Positions 1 through 12,050 of a stretch of 64,000 bases of DNA are shown piece after piece. The notes below the pieces were generated by a model. It saw nothing but the letters and a program-made list of their open reading frames with translations. It ran no database searches and was not told the DNA's origin. Made by a program: the position numbers and the translations under genes. Location: positions 109,571,001-109,635,000 of the forward strand of contig NC_060214.1 of assembly GCF_021130785.1 (NCBI RefSeq), given 5' to 3'. How positions within the stretch are numbered: position 1 is the stretch's first letter; every line of letters starts with the position of its first letter. The stretch is from Homalodisca vitripennis. Its lineage: Eukaryota > Arthropoda > Insecta > Hemiptera > Cicadellidae.

Positions 1-212
1 TTACATTATTTCCTATTTAGATATGAATCTTCATCACAGAGAGTGTTTAAGTAGATTTTATATTTGGTTTAGATCGAAATAAAGTTATATTTCATCACAA
101 TTTACAGTATTATTAGTTAGTATAACTTATTTTAATGTTAGATCAAAGCTAAAGGCAGAAGAAAAGAAGGAACTTTGCAATAAAAACAACACGCTCTAAA
201 AACCTCCCATGT

Positions 213-262
213 TGCGTGAAAGAGAACGATACATCAGAACAACAAGAACGGCTCTCCAAGAA
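213..262 (-). repeat. inverted fragment of block P
   Basis: The reverse complement matches part of block P at about 7199-7248 and 20751-20797, sharing the run CGTTCTCTTTCACGCAAC. Together with the inverted W copy at 1264-1425 it shows that a W-P segment also exists in opposite orientation at the left edge. Confidence 0.6.
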
Positions 263-1263
263 CGGTTAGTGTGACCAATAACAGACACGGAAACTTACAT
301 TTTAAGATTAAGAAGCGCGGTAAACCATACGATAAACGGTTATAAGAGAATTCTTAAATGTGACTAACTGATGTTGTTTCTTGTACAAAAGTTCCCTGCC
401 TAAATGAACTCTTAGTCATAATTTTTAACATAATAATAATAATATAATAATATTATTTTATTGCGGTAACAATTATAAAATTGCATAAACACGTCATAAA
501 CATTTAAATAATAAAAAGGTAGGCCTACACTTCATTCATTCACGCACACAGTCACATGTTTCTCTCAGTCACTCTCATCTTCATTCTCACCAGACAAACC
601 ATTAACATTAACATTAAAACAGTACAACGATGATGATAAAAATTTATTATATACCTGTATAGATACATTATCTACCGTAATTATCAGTATATTATAAAAT
701 ATTATTATCTGCAATGTCTTTTACTTTCTAAACATTACATATCATGAATAATACTATGAAGAATAAATCCTGTTTGTTTTAAAATTTTTTACAAAATATA
801 GTTTAACAAAATCCTACCTTCCCTCATGCCTGCTACTTTTGCAAAAATTAAAAAAAAAATGCTATTTCAGTAATATAGGCGCATTATAAATGCCTAGTTA
901 ATGCAAATATCTTTAAATATTTGAACCCTTTAATTGTCTTTACTCTTTCTAAATGTATAATATACAGTTTCAACAAATATTTTTATGATTACTCGTATAT
1001 ACCTATTGGAATATTAAACCAATAGTTGTGGCAAAGACTGAAAAATGAGAAGTAAAAACATCATTTTTGCAAAAAGATGAATCCTACTAAATTAATAACA
1101 TGTTATTACATGGATAACCAAAACGAACCAGAATTTAAGATTTTCTACGTTCTTTAACTATATCTAATACGAGAAACCGCAAGATTCAATTCTGACTGAA
1201 TTTATAATCAAGGAAAATTATATGATCTAAGTAAAAAATAGTTTTTAACATTATCATCAGTTA
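263..1263. other. AT-rich DNA, no gene seen
   Basis: Mostly A/T with short poly-A/T runs and a small (ATA)n stretch near 430-460. No reading frame, splice pair or repeat family is recognised apart from its position inside the inverted W-P segment. Confidence 0.5.
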
Positions 1264-1425
1264 TAGTAAAGGTGCCAACGTGTACAAATGCCTGTGTCAC
1301 ACCGGCTGAGTTAGCTAGAGTGACGCACTGCCGTTGAGATTCATGCTGGACAGCGTCGCGACGCTACTGAAGTGAGTGGACAGTAACTATATTACCCTTA
1401 AAAGCTCTGCCGCCCAGACACTATT
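1264..1425 (-). repeat. block W, inverted copy
   Basis: About 150 bp that match the reverse complement of 4745-4905 at roughly 85-90%, sharing the runs GAGATTCATGCTGGA and CGTCGCGACGCTACTG. The two copies face each other across 3.3 kb like long inverted termini. A third copy at 19.1 kb, in the orientation of the 4.7-kb copy, suggests they are duplicated blocks rather than ends of one transposon. Confidence 0.7.
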
Positions 1426-2955
1426 AAATATCATACGAGAAACATTTTTCTCAGTTTTACTTAAAATACCTTTGATATTAATATTATGACCTTTTCTATA
1501 GGTCGTTTCATTTGAATTTACTTCTGATTTAATGGCGACGAGGATATTTACATCTGTAATGAAATGAAATTAAATGAAAAATGTCTTTATTGAATACAAC
1601 GTTAAAACATATTCAATTGGCGAGGTTAGGACTATTAAGTCCTCTCTTACACCTAACCATAATAATTGTAATTGTTTAATGCTGTAAATATTTCTTCTAT
1701 TATGAATGATTTTGAAGAGTTTGATGAATTAATAAGAATAAGAATTAATTAATAAATTTATGATTGATTACAATACAAATAAGATTATTATTGAAAGAAT
1801 TAAATTAAAATACTGTTTAGGCACTATTGCAATGCAAAATTTAATGCAAACTTTTTATGGAATATTGATGAGATTGTTTCAAATAATATTTTCACATCAT
1901 AATATGACTAGAATGTTAATAGTATTAAAGCATACTATGGTTTAAATAATTTAATCTCAATTTCCTGTGTAATTTATTGAAATCATTGTCACGTTTAATA
2001 CATAATACTTTGTCATTGGAATAAAGCATCAACAAAGTTTCTTTATAGTTGTTCATTTATATTGAAAAAAGTAGTATAAGATTGATTTGATTTTATGTGA
2101 TAGCACTCTTGTAGTAACAATTTGTTAGGTTTTTTTTTATATTTTATGAATATTATTTAATACCGTCATTACAAATTTTTTAATATTAAAATAGCATTAT
2201 TTATACCTACTAGTAGTGAAGAATCAGAAGTGTATTTAGTACATTAAACATTTCTCATCGCTACTAGATTGCACCATATCTACCTCAATTTTTTTGTATT
2301 TAATTGTATTTCAAGAATATATGGGAAAATAATGTGTTCTTTAATGGAACTGGCAGGTTTTCCCTTTTATTGTTGATGGGAGGTGGTAAAAGTGAGATGA
2401 TAACGTACTGAATAGAAATCTTACAATACATCAAATACTGGTAAGGTATACATGTTGGGTCAAATTACTCTGAGTGAATTAAAATTTTAATAATAAACAT
2501 AGAGTAGTGTGTATAGCTAAACACGCAGACACTGGCCTTAAGGCTGTAGAAAAACAAAAATATTCGAACAGGCTGTTTCAAATATATTGACCGTGACATT
2601 AATAAATTACTATGTTACATCAATAATTTTTGCATCAGGTAAACTCCTATATACTATTAAAAACATTGAATTTAGAGAGATTTTCATACTAATTTGGACC
2701 AGAATGAAAACTGATACTGACAAACAATTTCATGGTCTTCGTTTTCTTTCCTGAATAAACTGACGTATCATATTTCAAAAACTGGATATACACTATGAAC
2801 TACCCATAGAACCAACCACGAGGTTATAGCGGTGGATATATGAGCATTATAATGCAGTGTGCAACCATGTAGTGGATGGCCTTTGTGATATTTTATGCCT
2901 GAAACACAATGACACATTGAATTTATATAACAAGAGCCAGTTTGAAACTATACCC
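1426..2955. other. AT-rich spacer between inverted W copies, no gene seen
   Basis: Very AT-rich. The 61-codon frame at 1760-1945 is Ile/Lys/Asn-rich and looks like chance. Nothing was recognised before the LINE remnant begins. Confidence 0.45.
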
Positions 2956-2959
2956 TATG

Positions 2960-3540
2960 ACGTTGTTTGTGTAGATAGAGTGTCCTGAGTATGCAATTGT
3001 GTCGCAGGCTGACAGTTTTAAATACCTGGGAATCTTGCTGGGTAGAGAAATAAACCAGAAAAAAACACATAGACATGGTAAAGAAAAACTGAATAAAATA
3101 TTAAGAACCTTTTATTTTCTACGAAATATGTGTATAAAAGAAATTATGAGAATGTTGTATTTTTCATATGTAGGCTTAAACAGTGGATTGAAATACAGAA
3201 TATTTTGAGGGGTGGAACATATGAAACAAACTTAAAACCTCTTTTAATGCAGCAAAAGAAATTCATTCGATTAGTTAAAAGAAAACGTAAATCCATTTCA
3301 TCCATCAATTTTAAAATTATCTTTCGGTAACATACTCGTATACGCATGTGTATAATGTTTTAAAATGTTTTGTCACTAGTGGTAATTTGCCTGTATTAAT
3401 TAATATTTACAATAATAAATTAAGGCACAAGGACAAAAAATGGCAGTTCCACAACTCGGTTTAACCTATATTAGAAGAAAAACTGTTGTTTTATTGGACC
3501 AAATATGTTTAACCAAAAGAAATATGTGATTAAAAATATA
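2960..3540 (+). pseudogene. LINE reverse transcriptase C-terminal remnant
   Basis: A broken frame with the late reverse-transcriptase signature of non-LTR elements. FKYLG (the usual YLG of the thumb) at about 3017-3031 is followed by a Lys-rich stretch, then LYFSYV, and in the next frame GGTYE and QKKFIRLV. This order (YLG, short helix, Gln-Lys-Lys-x-Ile-Arg) is typical of Jockey/CR1-group RT. At least one frameshift near 3170 and several stops make it dead. No endonuclease or FADD/YADD box is preserved here. Family assignment beyond non-LTR is uncertain. Confidence 0.6.
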
Positions 3541-4575
3541 CACATTATTTTCAAAACTATTGAATTATGACTATTAAGTAAACAAAATATAAATTTTTTC
3601 TGCATACAACGTTTTATTCGGATCAGAGTTTCACATAAGTATAGATTTAGAAGTAATGTAAACATTTGATAAATGAGAGTTATTCTAATCAAAATTAATC
3701 GACTACATCGTATCTGAGCTTTAACGAATTTAATTTAGCATGAAGGGACCGCTGCATAGGCTTTGCCTTTAGAGGCCCTATATATTCATAAAAGTATGTT
3801 TAATTAAAATATTAGTTAGTATGATCATATAAGTAAAATGTTTCCTTTTTGTTAATTTTAGTTAATCTTTATGTAAGAGTCATCATGCAAGTGTTATATT
3901 GAAATGTATATTGAGTGCTAAATATAGTTATATAAGTGATTCTTAAATAAAATAATTACTTTAAAATTCTTGTTAACTTTTTAAAAATATATACGTAACA
4001 CATTTATAATAAAGATATTCTTATTCTTACATGTAAATATTTCATAAAACAAGAAGCCATTTAAATTCTTACTTTATATTTATAAATTACTTCCAACTGT
4101 GTCTTTGAAATGGAAGTTTAATAATTAAGCAAAGCGAAATGTGTTTCTAGCATCTTCAACCATAACACATGTTTAGATATCTGATGCTATGCTAAACAAA
4201 CCTAGATATACTATAACTAAAAATTAGATACACAATGTGAATTTAGCATTGCCAGTAGTATATAAAAAGGTCTTTTATTTACTACAAGACCGAAGACTGA
4301 AGTGAATATTTAATAAATTCAATAACTATGATATATATTCACGAAACAAGATACCACCTTTAAGCTTGGATTTTAGTCACGGCTACTAATTAATAAATAA
4401 CCATTTAATCAGTAGCCATCATTATAAAAATATACAGATTTATACGCACACTTCTTGTGAGAAACCCTCAAGGTAGTCTCTCTATAACCCACTAATACGT
4501 CCTTAAATTGGAATTTAAAGATCGATTTTATTAAACAAGGAAAATATTTTTATTTTAACGAAACACCATGAATAT
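3541..4575. other. AT-rich DNA with a possible LINE 3' tail, otherwise empty
   Basis: Around 3735-3785 a short G+C-richer stretch (CATAGGCTTTGCC, then GAGGCCCTATAT) may be the 3' end of the LINE remnant upstream. The rest is AT-rich without recognisable features. Confidence 0.35.
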
Positions 4576-4905
4576 AGATGTTAAATATTAACTGTTATTT
4601 TAAACTTGTCAGTTGATGTTAAATTTATTATTCCTGAAGTTAACAGAATTATCACCTCCGTGAAAGCAGGGAGAAAAACATGCACTAAGGTGGTAATTAA
4701 ACATGAGTAAGTAAAACAGAATAATATTTCCTGTTTAAAGCTTAATGGTGTCCAGGCGATGGAGCTTTTAAGAGTAATGGAGTTACTGGCCACTCACTTC
4801 AGTAGCGTCGCGACGCTCTCCAGCATGAATCTCAGCGGCAGGGTGTCACTCTAGCTAACCCAGGCAGTGTGACACAACGTGGTCACCTTCACTGCAACCA
4901 GCAAC
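4576..4905 (+). repeat. block W, copy 1
   Basis: Matches 18975-19250 over its whole length (GTCAGTTGATGTTA, TGGTGTCCA, GTCGCGACGCT, AGCGGCAGGG), and its right half matches 1264-1425 in inverse. It lies about 2 kb before block P, as does the 19-kb copy (1.3 kb before P), so W-P is a duplicated junction. Confidence 0.7.
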
Positions 4906-5124
4906 GATAACTAGCATTTATTTAAATTTAGACTTATGCAACCTTATAAATCATACATATTTAAATAGTATAACATAATTGTACACATGGGCACCATTCT
5001 ATTATTATTATATAAATATATAACCAGTTTAGATTTTTTTATATTATTGTAATTGATAGATTTTGAGTTCAGGAATCCAAGTTTTGATAAGTTTCTAAAC
5101 ACAATTATAGCATCTATGTGGTTA

Positions 5125-6174
5125 TTAACACTTTGAGTGCCGGAGCATCGCTATTTGCGATCCTGCGTTATATGCAAGATATGCCAGAATCGCTATTTGC
5201 GACTTCTGCAGTAACGCTTATATTTTATATAGTATTTATCTAAATTAGGTCAATGACCTAATTACATTCCATTACCTAGTTACATTCGCATTCCAAAGGC
5301 TTCAACGTAACTTTTGATGAAGGTTTTGTTGAATTTTGGGTAGATTCTGATTTTTACAGCGGTTGTAAAGAGAGCGAGTTCAAGTCGAGTTTAGAATCGA
5401 CAGCGACACGGACGAGCCGTCACACGTTTTGTTTGCGCTGGTGTTTATTTCACAAATTATTGTAAATATTGAAAGTTTTTAAGTGTAAATGGATTTGTAG
5501 TGTTAGTATCTTTATATTATTTTGTTTGTGTATGTTGTTCTAGTCTGTGTGTAAGTAGAACAATGGCTTGACTGTGAGTTACGGCGATCGTAAGCATCTA
5601 GTTTGTATAGTTTTTTTGTGTTTTATGTGTTTGTTCAGTGATATTTATAAACAATGAATCGTAAAAACATCGCTAACAATGAAGACCTAGTATTGCAGGC
5701 ATTACATTCAAGTATTAGCAGTGTAGACAAGACATAGAGTGTCAGGTTAGGTTAGAAACTTTCTAGTTTTGTAGCGGTTTATGTTTTCGTATTTATTTTC
5801 CAAACTTTCATTATAAGTATAAAAAAAGTTGTTACATGTATTTTTGTAAAGAATTAAATGGAATATAAGATAGCATAACTGAAAATGAAAAAATAAAATA
5901 TTTCAATAACACTAAGTTGTGTCAAATTAAAAAACAAAATGTTTTTGCTCATAAAGGTTTTGTTAATTTTTTTATTGGTATAAAAACGTTAAATTACTAA
6001 CGAATGTATTATATTTATAAAATTTATCTACAAAACAAACAAAAAACCCTGGACATAATACCAATAAATAATTTTTTTATGAATTTTTAACCAGACCCCT
6101 GCAAAATCAGGCATTTTGGCTCGGCATGTCATGCATACCATATAGCAAAACGCCGCGGCACTCAAAGGGCACAA
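5125..6174. mobile_element. internally deleted piggyBac-like element
   Basis: The left end is TTAACACTTTGAGTGCCG. The right end is CGGCACTCAAAGGGC followed by ACAA, a damaged TTAA. The ends are imperfect inverted repeats of about 15 bp, and TTAA is the target typical of piggyBac. Subterminal copies of ATCGCTATTTGCGA occur at 5148 and 5192. Inside, 5654-5737 opens MNRKNIANNEDLVLQ and stops after 27 residues, resembling the acidic start of piggyBac-type transposases. No transposase core is present, so the element is non-autonomous and old. Confidence 0.6.
5654..5737 (+). pseudogene. possible truncated piggyBac transposase N-terminus
   Basis: 27 codons inside the TTAA element (starting MNRKN, with ANNEDLVLQAL in the middle), ended by TAG. 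The position and acidic character fit the start of a piggyBac-type transposase. The DDD catalytic region is absent. It is too short for certainty. Confidence 0.35.
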
Positions 6175-6796
6175 CACAAATTTAGCGAGTAGAAAATCAA
6201 TCATTTATTGAATAAAAACTAATTATTCTTGAATGGGTTATAATTTTAATTTTTGTTTTATATCAAGTGTAATGTTTTCATGAATTTGCTAAACCCTATA
6301 ACGTGTGAGTAATTTTATTAAATAAACCAAAGATTTACATTTAAAACATATGTTTCTACTATTATTTTGGAGTTTTTCTGTATGTTTTGAGTTTTATAAG
6401 TTCATAACTCGTATACTTTTAGAGTTACTTATATAAAACAATTAAAATGTGCATATGAATCATAAAAAGCACATTACTGCTTTCAACCTTTACCAGGTTT
6501 AAATTGTTGTTATTAATAACTTTAAAACAATGTTTATTATCATGATAGCTTATTTAACCAAAGTTAAAAAACGGTCAATATATTTGGAACCAGTTATAGT
6601 TCGAGTATTTTGAATGTCTAATAAAAATAATACCTATGCAAATTTATAATAAGGTTAATTGTTTACAGAGTGTAGGTCTAAATTGTGGAGGTATATACGG
6701 CAAATATCTAAAAACCAATATATGACTAATATTGCTGGAGGACGGGAGGATTGCTTACAGGACTTTCGATGGTGTAAAAATTGTGATGGAAAATTG

Positions 6797-7552
6797 CCCT
6801 GTTCTTCAAGCCAAATATGTACTGTATTGAATTTCGCTCTTCGAAGCTCACGTTACGCTAATGCACAAAGACGCGCCCCGTGAGTGGGGCTTCCTTTGTG
6901 ACTGACACAGAACATGAAAATCGGTGTTTTTTATTGAACTATTTAGTATTAAATTACCACATCATATACTTGGCTGAAAATCTTATTCTTTGTCATTTTT
7001 TATATACGACATAATTTATAAAAACATAGAACGTTTTAAAATTTGACACTATCTCCAAAAACTTGACCAGAACCCTTCTAGCGAAATGTGGTGGTTGAAG
7101 CTACAGCCAGGGTTCGCATTAGGGATGTTTATAGTGCGTAGTAGTGTTCTTTAAACCCAAAACGCAAGATCGCGTTATCTATTATTGACTCCATTCACTA
7201 GAGAGCCTTTCTTGTTGTTCTGATATACCGTTCTCTTTCACGCAACTTGAATTGCTCTTTCAGCATTTTATTTCGTAAAACTGATCGTTCATTTTGTTCC
7301 CTTATGTTCTTTTTCAGTTCACTTAAATATATAACAAGTTTGTATTTGTAACTAATATCTAAATTTTTCGTTCCTCATCAAGATGAAACTATTGTTCACT
7401 CAGTTAATGCATGAAAAATGCCGGTTTCAGTATGGTAGGCTTTCTTTAGTCAACAGATAATACTCGTATATGTCTGCCTGAGCAGGTTTGATGCAGGGAG
7501 TGAAACTCTTATCGTGATTGAAATTTAACCAATCAACGAACGATCCATATGA
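6797..7552 (+). repeat. block P of duplication unit 1
   Basis: Colinear with 20347-21131. The first 120 bp are nearly identical (TTTCGCTCTTCGAAGCTCAC, GCACAAAGACGC, GGGCTTCCTTTGTGACTGA). The rest aligns with many small changes to GGGAGTGAAACT and ATATGATC. It is G+C-richer than its flanks. Overlapping frames are not conserved between copies, so it is treated as non-coding. Confidence 0.75.
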
Positions 7553-7787
7553 TCTACCGTTGTCAACATGATTTCTTCATTACGCTGTCGGAGTTTGATT
7601 AGATGTAGCCTACTATATTATTCGTTACATTATTTTCTTTCTTGATTTTTTTATGATGCACTCAATATTATTAGAAATTATTTTTGATTGAATGTGTTTA
7701 AATAAAAACGATTTGTTACTATCAAAGCAAATCCTGATGACATATACATAATTTTTATTACTTATAATATTACCTATAATATAGTCT

Positions 7788-8250
7788 GAAAAGTAACAAC
7801 ACTGCTATCATAAAAACTATTACAACATGTGTTTAGCGCCAACTTAAAGGATTAGCCATACTTTTATACATATACACTTTTTTAACATGATATTTTACTG
7901 ATCGTGGCAATATTTTCTAAATGACTATGTATATGTTTTCTCCTCAATATTTATCTTTTTGTTAAAGTTAAATAGTACATACATAAATACAGGAATTGCA
8001 TCGGTATATAATTAAAAGGTAAATTTAAAACAAAATTATTCATTTATCCTTTTATTAGGTACTATAAACCGATTTTATATACTAATTGAGTACGGTATAT
8101 ATAATTATTTATTACAAGCAGGTACCCGCCACTTCATAAGCAATTTCGTAGGTTTTGCGGCTTTATGAGTAGGCTACTTTTGGTTAGAGTGAATTATATT
8201 TCCGATGCCAATGTTGGGTTTGCCTACTTGCCACGATCAGTAAAATATCA
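7788..8250 (+). repeat. local tandem duplication, copy 1
   Basis: Pairs with 8343-8755 at a spacing of about 550 bp. Shared landmarks in order are AAGTAACAACACTGC, ATTACAACATG, GACTATGTATA, TTGTTAAAGTTAAATA, CCTTTTATTAG, AATTTCGTAGGTTT and TGCCACGAT. Divergence with indels indicates an old event. Confidence 0.7.
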
Positions 8251-8342
8251 TGTTAAAAAGTGTGTGTTTATGGGCTATATAATTTACTCCAGTCTTAGTA
8301 TTTTTGTTCCACTGTTGATTTTGCCTTTTCCCGATCAGGAAA

Positions 8343-8755
8343 AAGTAACAACACTGCAATACAAATCTGCAATCGTAAATATTACAACATGTTTATAGAG
8401 CCAACTTAGAGGATTAGCACTTTTAATACATGTTTTATTAATGACTATGTATACGTTTTCTCATAAATAGTTTGTTAAAGTTAAATAATACTTACAATTA
8501 GGCCGGTATTACTGTATCGCTATATAATAAAAAGGTAGAATGTGTAACAAAATTGTTCATTCGTCCTTTTATTAGATACTATAAACTAGTTTAGACATAC
8601 TTAAAGGTAATAATTCACAATATTATTTGGCTACATATAATTAATTACTAGTTGTTAACCTCCGCTTCACACGTAATTTCGTAGGTTTAGCACTTTTGGT
8701 TAGAATGAATAATATTATGAGTTTGCCTTCATGCCACGATAAAGAAAATATACAT
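8343..8755 (+). repeat. local tandem duplication, copy 2
   Basis: Second copy of the unit at 7788-8250, shorter through deletions. The 77-codon frame 8165-8398 bridges the two copies and is not conserved between them. Confidence 0.7.
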
Positions 8756-9530
8756 CACAGGTCATAGAAGCCTACTTCTTTCAAAAGACAACTAAGTTGG
8801 GTTTTATAACAGTCATTAAATTTATAGTAAAATTTATATAGTAACGTTTTCCTTTAAATCTAATACTTCTAAAATGTAATGTTTGCTAAAAATATACAGT
8901 TAAAAGTACATTAACGATGACATTATTTATGTGTTTGTATCTTTGTAAACTGAAAAATATGTTAGAACACATAGAGCTGGAATTTGTAAATTATTTAAAA
9001 AGTACAGTCAATCGAATTTTCATCTAGCATAGTTCTTGCCGATTGCTTCAAAGGAAGTCTTCGGAGTCAGATTCTGACCATCTAATATTTTAGTATATTT
9101 TATAAGGTCAATGAGTGCTTGCCTAATCGATGAAATAAAAAACAGCGTGAAGAAAAGGTCGTTTCCTAAAGAATTCATACACTATAAATGTAAATAAATG
9201 GAAAATAGTGGTTAACTAATTAAACATTGTTGTGCTGTCGTAAAACAATGTCTACAAAGAACATTTGACAGGCACCTTCAACTAATATTTCATAACTGTA
9301 GATACCGAGATGGGCTTTCAGTAGGTTCAATGGAGTGCAAATTTCATAAGAGAAAAATAAAATGAGTTATTTGATGCCATCTGTGAGCTAAGAGTGAGCT
9401 CATCTGTATTAAATGCGAGGCCAAAAGATTTTCAAGGTTGAGGGTGTCAAATTACCTGCCCTCTCACACAGAAAAAATACGTTTCGAGCAGCAAATAGCC
9501 CAAAGAGTTGAAAGAGTGAAACACTCTTGG
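8756..9530. other. AT-rich DNA, no gene seen
   Basis: No recognisable gene or repeat; short frames only. Confidence 0.4.
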
Positions 9531-9790
9531 GAGTGCCGATGGCCGAGCGGTCTAAGTCGTTGGACTTTGGGTCTGAGTTAGAGATAACGCAGGTTCAAAT
9601 CCTGTCTGTGACCATTGCACTTTTTATCAGTACCATTGACCTTGTACTGTATTGACTCTCCCCCTTATTCTATTTGATAAAATCGTCGCACAGGCCAGTG
9701 GCCCATGAGGGCGGACAGAATAAGGCTTAAAAGGGGATCGGACTCTCCTTAAACGTCCTTGAAACGTCGTCCAATGAGCGCGATAAAACG
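9531..9790 (+). mobile_element. tRNA-derived SINE with intact pol III A and B boxes
   Basis: Begins with a long-variable-arm (Leu/Ser-type) tRNA-like head. The A box TGGCCGAGCGG is at 9540-9550 and the B box GGTTCAAATCC at 9592-9602. The anticodon-arm region is poor and the two acceptor strands around 9533-9540 and 9605-9612 do not pair well, so it is not a functional tRNA. An unrelated body follows (CAGGCCAGTGGCCCATGAGG, GGGGATCGGACTCTCC) to about 9790. Intact A and B boxes mean it could still start pol III transcription. Confidence 0.6.
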
Positions 9791-9794
9791 GTTT

Positions 9795-10437
9795 TGAAAT
9801 GATTATTTACAGATTAATTTAAAAATATTATTTTATTTTATTCACAGTACATATGTAAACTGTCCTGTCATCCTAAAACATTCTGTCCCTAAGTGATATT
9901 AATCATCATTTCACCACATATTCACATCTCATTATGAACATATGAAAACTAACACATTGGTCTTTTATTAAACTTGTACAGTAAAATCATGTCTTGTGGA
10001 AAGGTTATTATGTAGGTATTTACTAAAATAAAGTTATTGATATACTATAAAACAGAAATTAGCGATACCACATTTAGTGTGACATATTTTATGTCATTTT
10101 TAATATGTCTGTTGATACATACATAGAAAAGAAAGTTTCACATTCCTCCCCTGGCAGACCAAAGAGATATTTGTCAGCAATTATGTAAATGGATATACAT
10201 TTTTGGGGGGTATGTATTTGAAATTTAACTTTGGAGAATAATATCTTTTTAAATACTTATAATTTAAAGGAATGAAACTATCAATGAAAAAAACTCAATA
10301 AAAGGATGTGGTGTTAAATAAAATATAAAATTCTTTTAACTATATTGTTATTAAACTGAAAAATAGGCTTCCCTAAAACCATTTTTCTTATATATTCTGT
10401 TAAACTATATTATTTTTTCTCTTTAATCAATTTCCTT
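9795..10437. other. AT-rich DNA, no gene seen
   Basis: Long A/T runs and a short G6 tract near 10204-10209; nothing recognised. Confidence 0.4.
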
Positions 10438-10900
10438 TAGACTTAATCATTAGCTACCCCTTAAAAGTATGTCGAATGCATATAATATAAAAAACATTTT
10501 TATTTCCAATCATGCATTGTATAAAATTTATAAATACAGTAGTTGTCTGATTAATTCTGAGTTCATCGCCTTACACAAATACCAACATCGAGGGAAATAG
10601 ATGGTTTCTTTAGCTGAACAGAAGCTAAACATAGCTTGAATCATTGTTGGAAGAAAATATTGCTTCCGACCTAACGAAAAAACATTTGAGAAGTTTCAAT
10701 AAACGAAACCTTTGTCTGTGTGTCGCGGAGACGAGCTGCAGTTTTAATCAACGGGACTCCATTTCCGCTGGATTTAACACTTCTGCAGTAATCGTTGTTT
10801 AATCCGTCCAGGGAGTTACATCTTAGCGACTGCATACTTTTGTTTTCTAATGAATATTATATTAAAATTTCAATCTTTTGCCTTTTAATATTTACATTTA
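10438..10900 (+). repeat. block Q of duplication unit 1, conserved island
   Basis: Colinear with 21850-22392. The core (about 10580-10825) is highly conserved: GCTGAACAGAAGCTAAACAT, TTGCTTCCGACCTAACG, GGAGACGAGCTGCAG, ATTTCCGCTGGATTTAACAC and TAATCCGTCCAGGGAGTTA recur in order. Weaker similarity runs on to about 11130. No frame is kept in both copies, so a non-coding role such as a cis-regulatory element is the simplest reading. Confidence 0.75.
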
Positions 10901-11129
10901 AATACTTGGAAAACCAAGTGTCATTTTACTACATAAAGGATCTTTCAAGTTATTGAAAATTGTATTAAACTAATACTTACTAACCTAATATTTTGTTATA
11001 GGTATGTTCCATATCCAAAATTTTACGCTGATTTCTTTATAATAGGATTGTAATTATTTAATATCAACTTATTTGGGACTGATGTGTAATCTACTATTTA
11101 TTCATTGTAAGTTAATGTTATCTGATAAT

Positions 11130-11819
11130 GAGTGCAGTCTTAGTGTAGAAGAAAGATGATTAATATTAAAAGTCTGGTATAATAGTTTCAGAAAAATATG
11201 AGTTCACCACTACAACCATACTTTTTATTTTTATCATCAAACTACCAAACTGTAACTAGAGTGTAATTTCGAACTGGGAAATGAATCTAAATTTAGCTAC
11301 GTAATTACTTTATTTACCTTTTATATGCACATTATATACATATGCATATACATTTATATAGACGTTAAATTATTAACTGACGTTAGCGCAGAAAAAATCA
11401 TTAGCGTAGAAATATGATTCATGAGTGGAGTGCATTTGAGATGATGATCATAGTGTGATGATATCGTAGGTCAAGGTCTAAGTGGAGAGTAAGTAAGTGG
11501 AAGTCATCTTCCACCTGACACAAGTGATGACTGGTCATTAAAGCCTCTAGAAGTTTCTGCAGGATATTACAGGAAAAATACTGGATAGTAAAGATGGACA
11601 ATGTGTTTAAGATACGGATTTTCGTGTGCTAAACCCAAAAAATGTTTGAAAGTTGAGTAAGTAGCCTTGAAAACGTTTTACCTGGCCCCGGCTCAGAACC
11701 TTCTGTATGGTTTCCATTTAAATTTCCGATATATCAAAGGTTTACCGTTGTTCGCAATAACTCCTAAGAATCCAAGAGCCGAACGGCAATTTGTATTCTA
11801 TAATCACACAATCTGCACA
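11130..11819. other. AT-rich DNA, no gene seen
   Basis: Nothing recognised; the 60-codon minus frame at 11419-11601 lacks any family signature. Confidence 0.35.
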
Positions 11820-12050
11820 TAGTGTAGAAAGGTTGATTCAATATGAATACTGTGTCCAGCGTCCGAAAGCCGACACTGTCATAGACTTGATTCCTGGATT
11901 GTCTCATTGAGAATGCATCTTCACAGTTTTTCTTATTTCAGACCAACGTGACTCCAAATTCCAGGAGTCAAATCTGTGACAGTGTCGGATGTCAGACGCT
12001 GCCCTGAAAGGAAGTCGAACTGGAGCCAATTCAACATTCACAAACGACCT
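11820..12050. mobile_element. foldback element with 41-bp arms
   Basis: Arms 11857-11897 and 11961-12001 are inverted repeats with about 35 of 41 positions matching, sharing CCGACACTGTCA and TCCTGG, around a 63-bp loop. Related sequence occurs at 42600-43150 (also inverted) and 55430-55560 (single arm), so this is a dispersed foldback family. No coding sequence is seen. Confidence 0.6.

Noticed and set aside
1264..4905. Single 3.6-kb DNA transposon with 150-bp terminal inverted repeats
   Set aside because: A third copy of the terminus at 19 kb lies in a duplicated block context and no target duplication is evident; an inverted segmental copy explains it better.
6840..6895. Conserved hairpin RNA in block P (GCCCC-GTGAGT-GGGGC)
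   Set aside because: The second copy has changes in both arms that destroy the pairing.
9533..9612. Functional tRNA-Leu or tRNA-Ser gene
   Set aside because: A and B boxes are intact, but the acceptor strands do not pair and the anticodon stem relies on G-T pairs; a SINE-like body follows directly.
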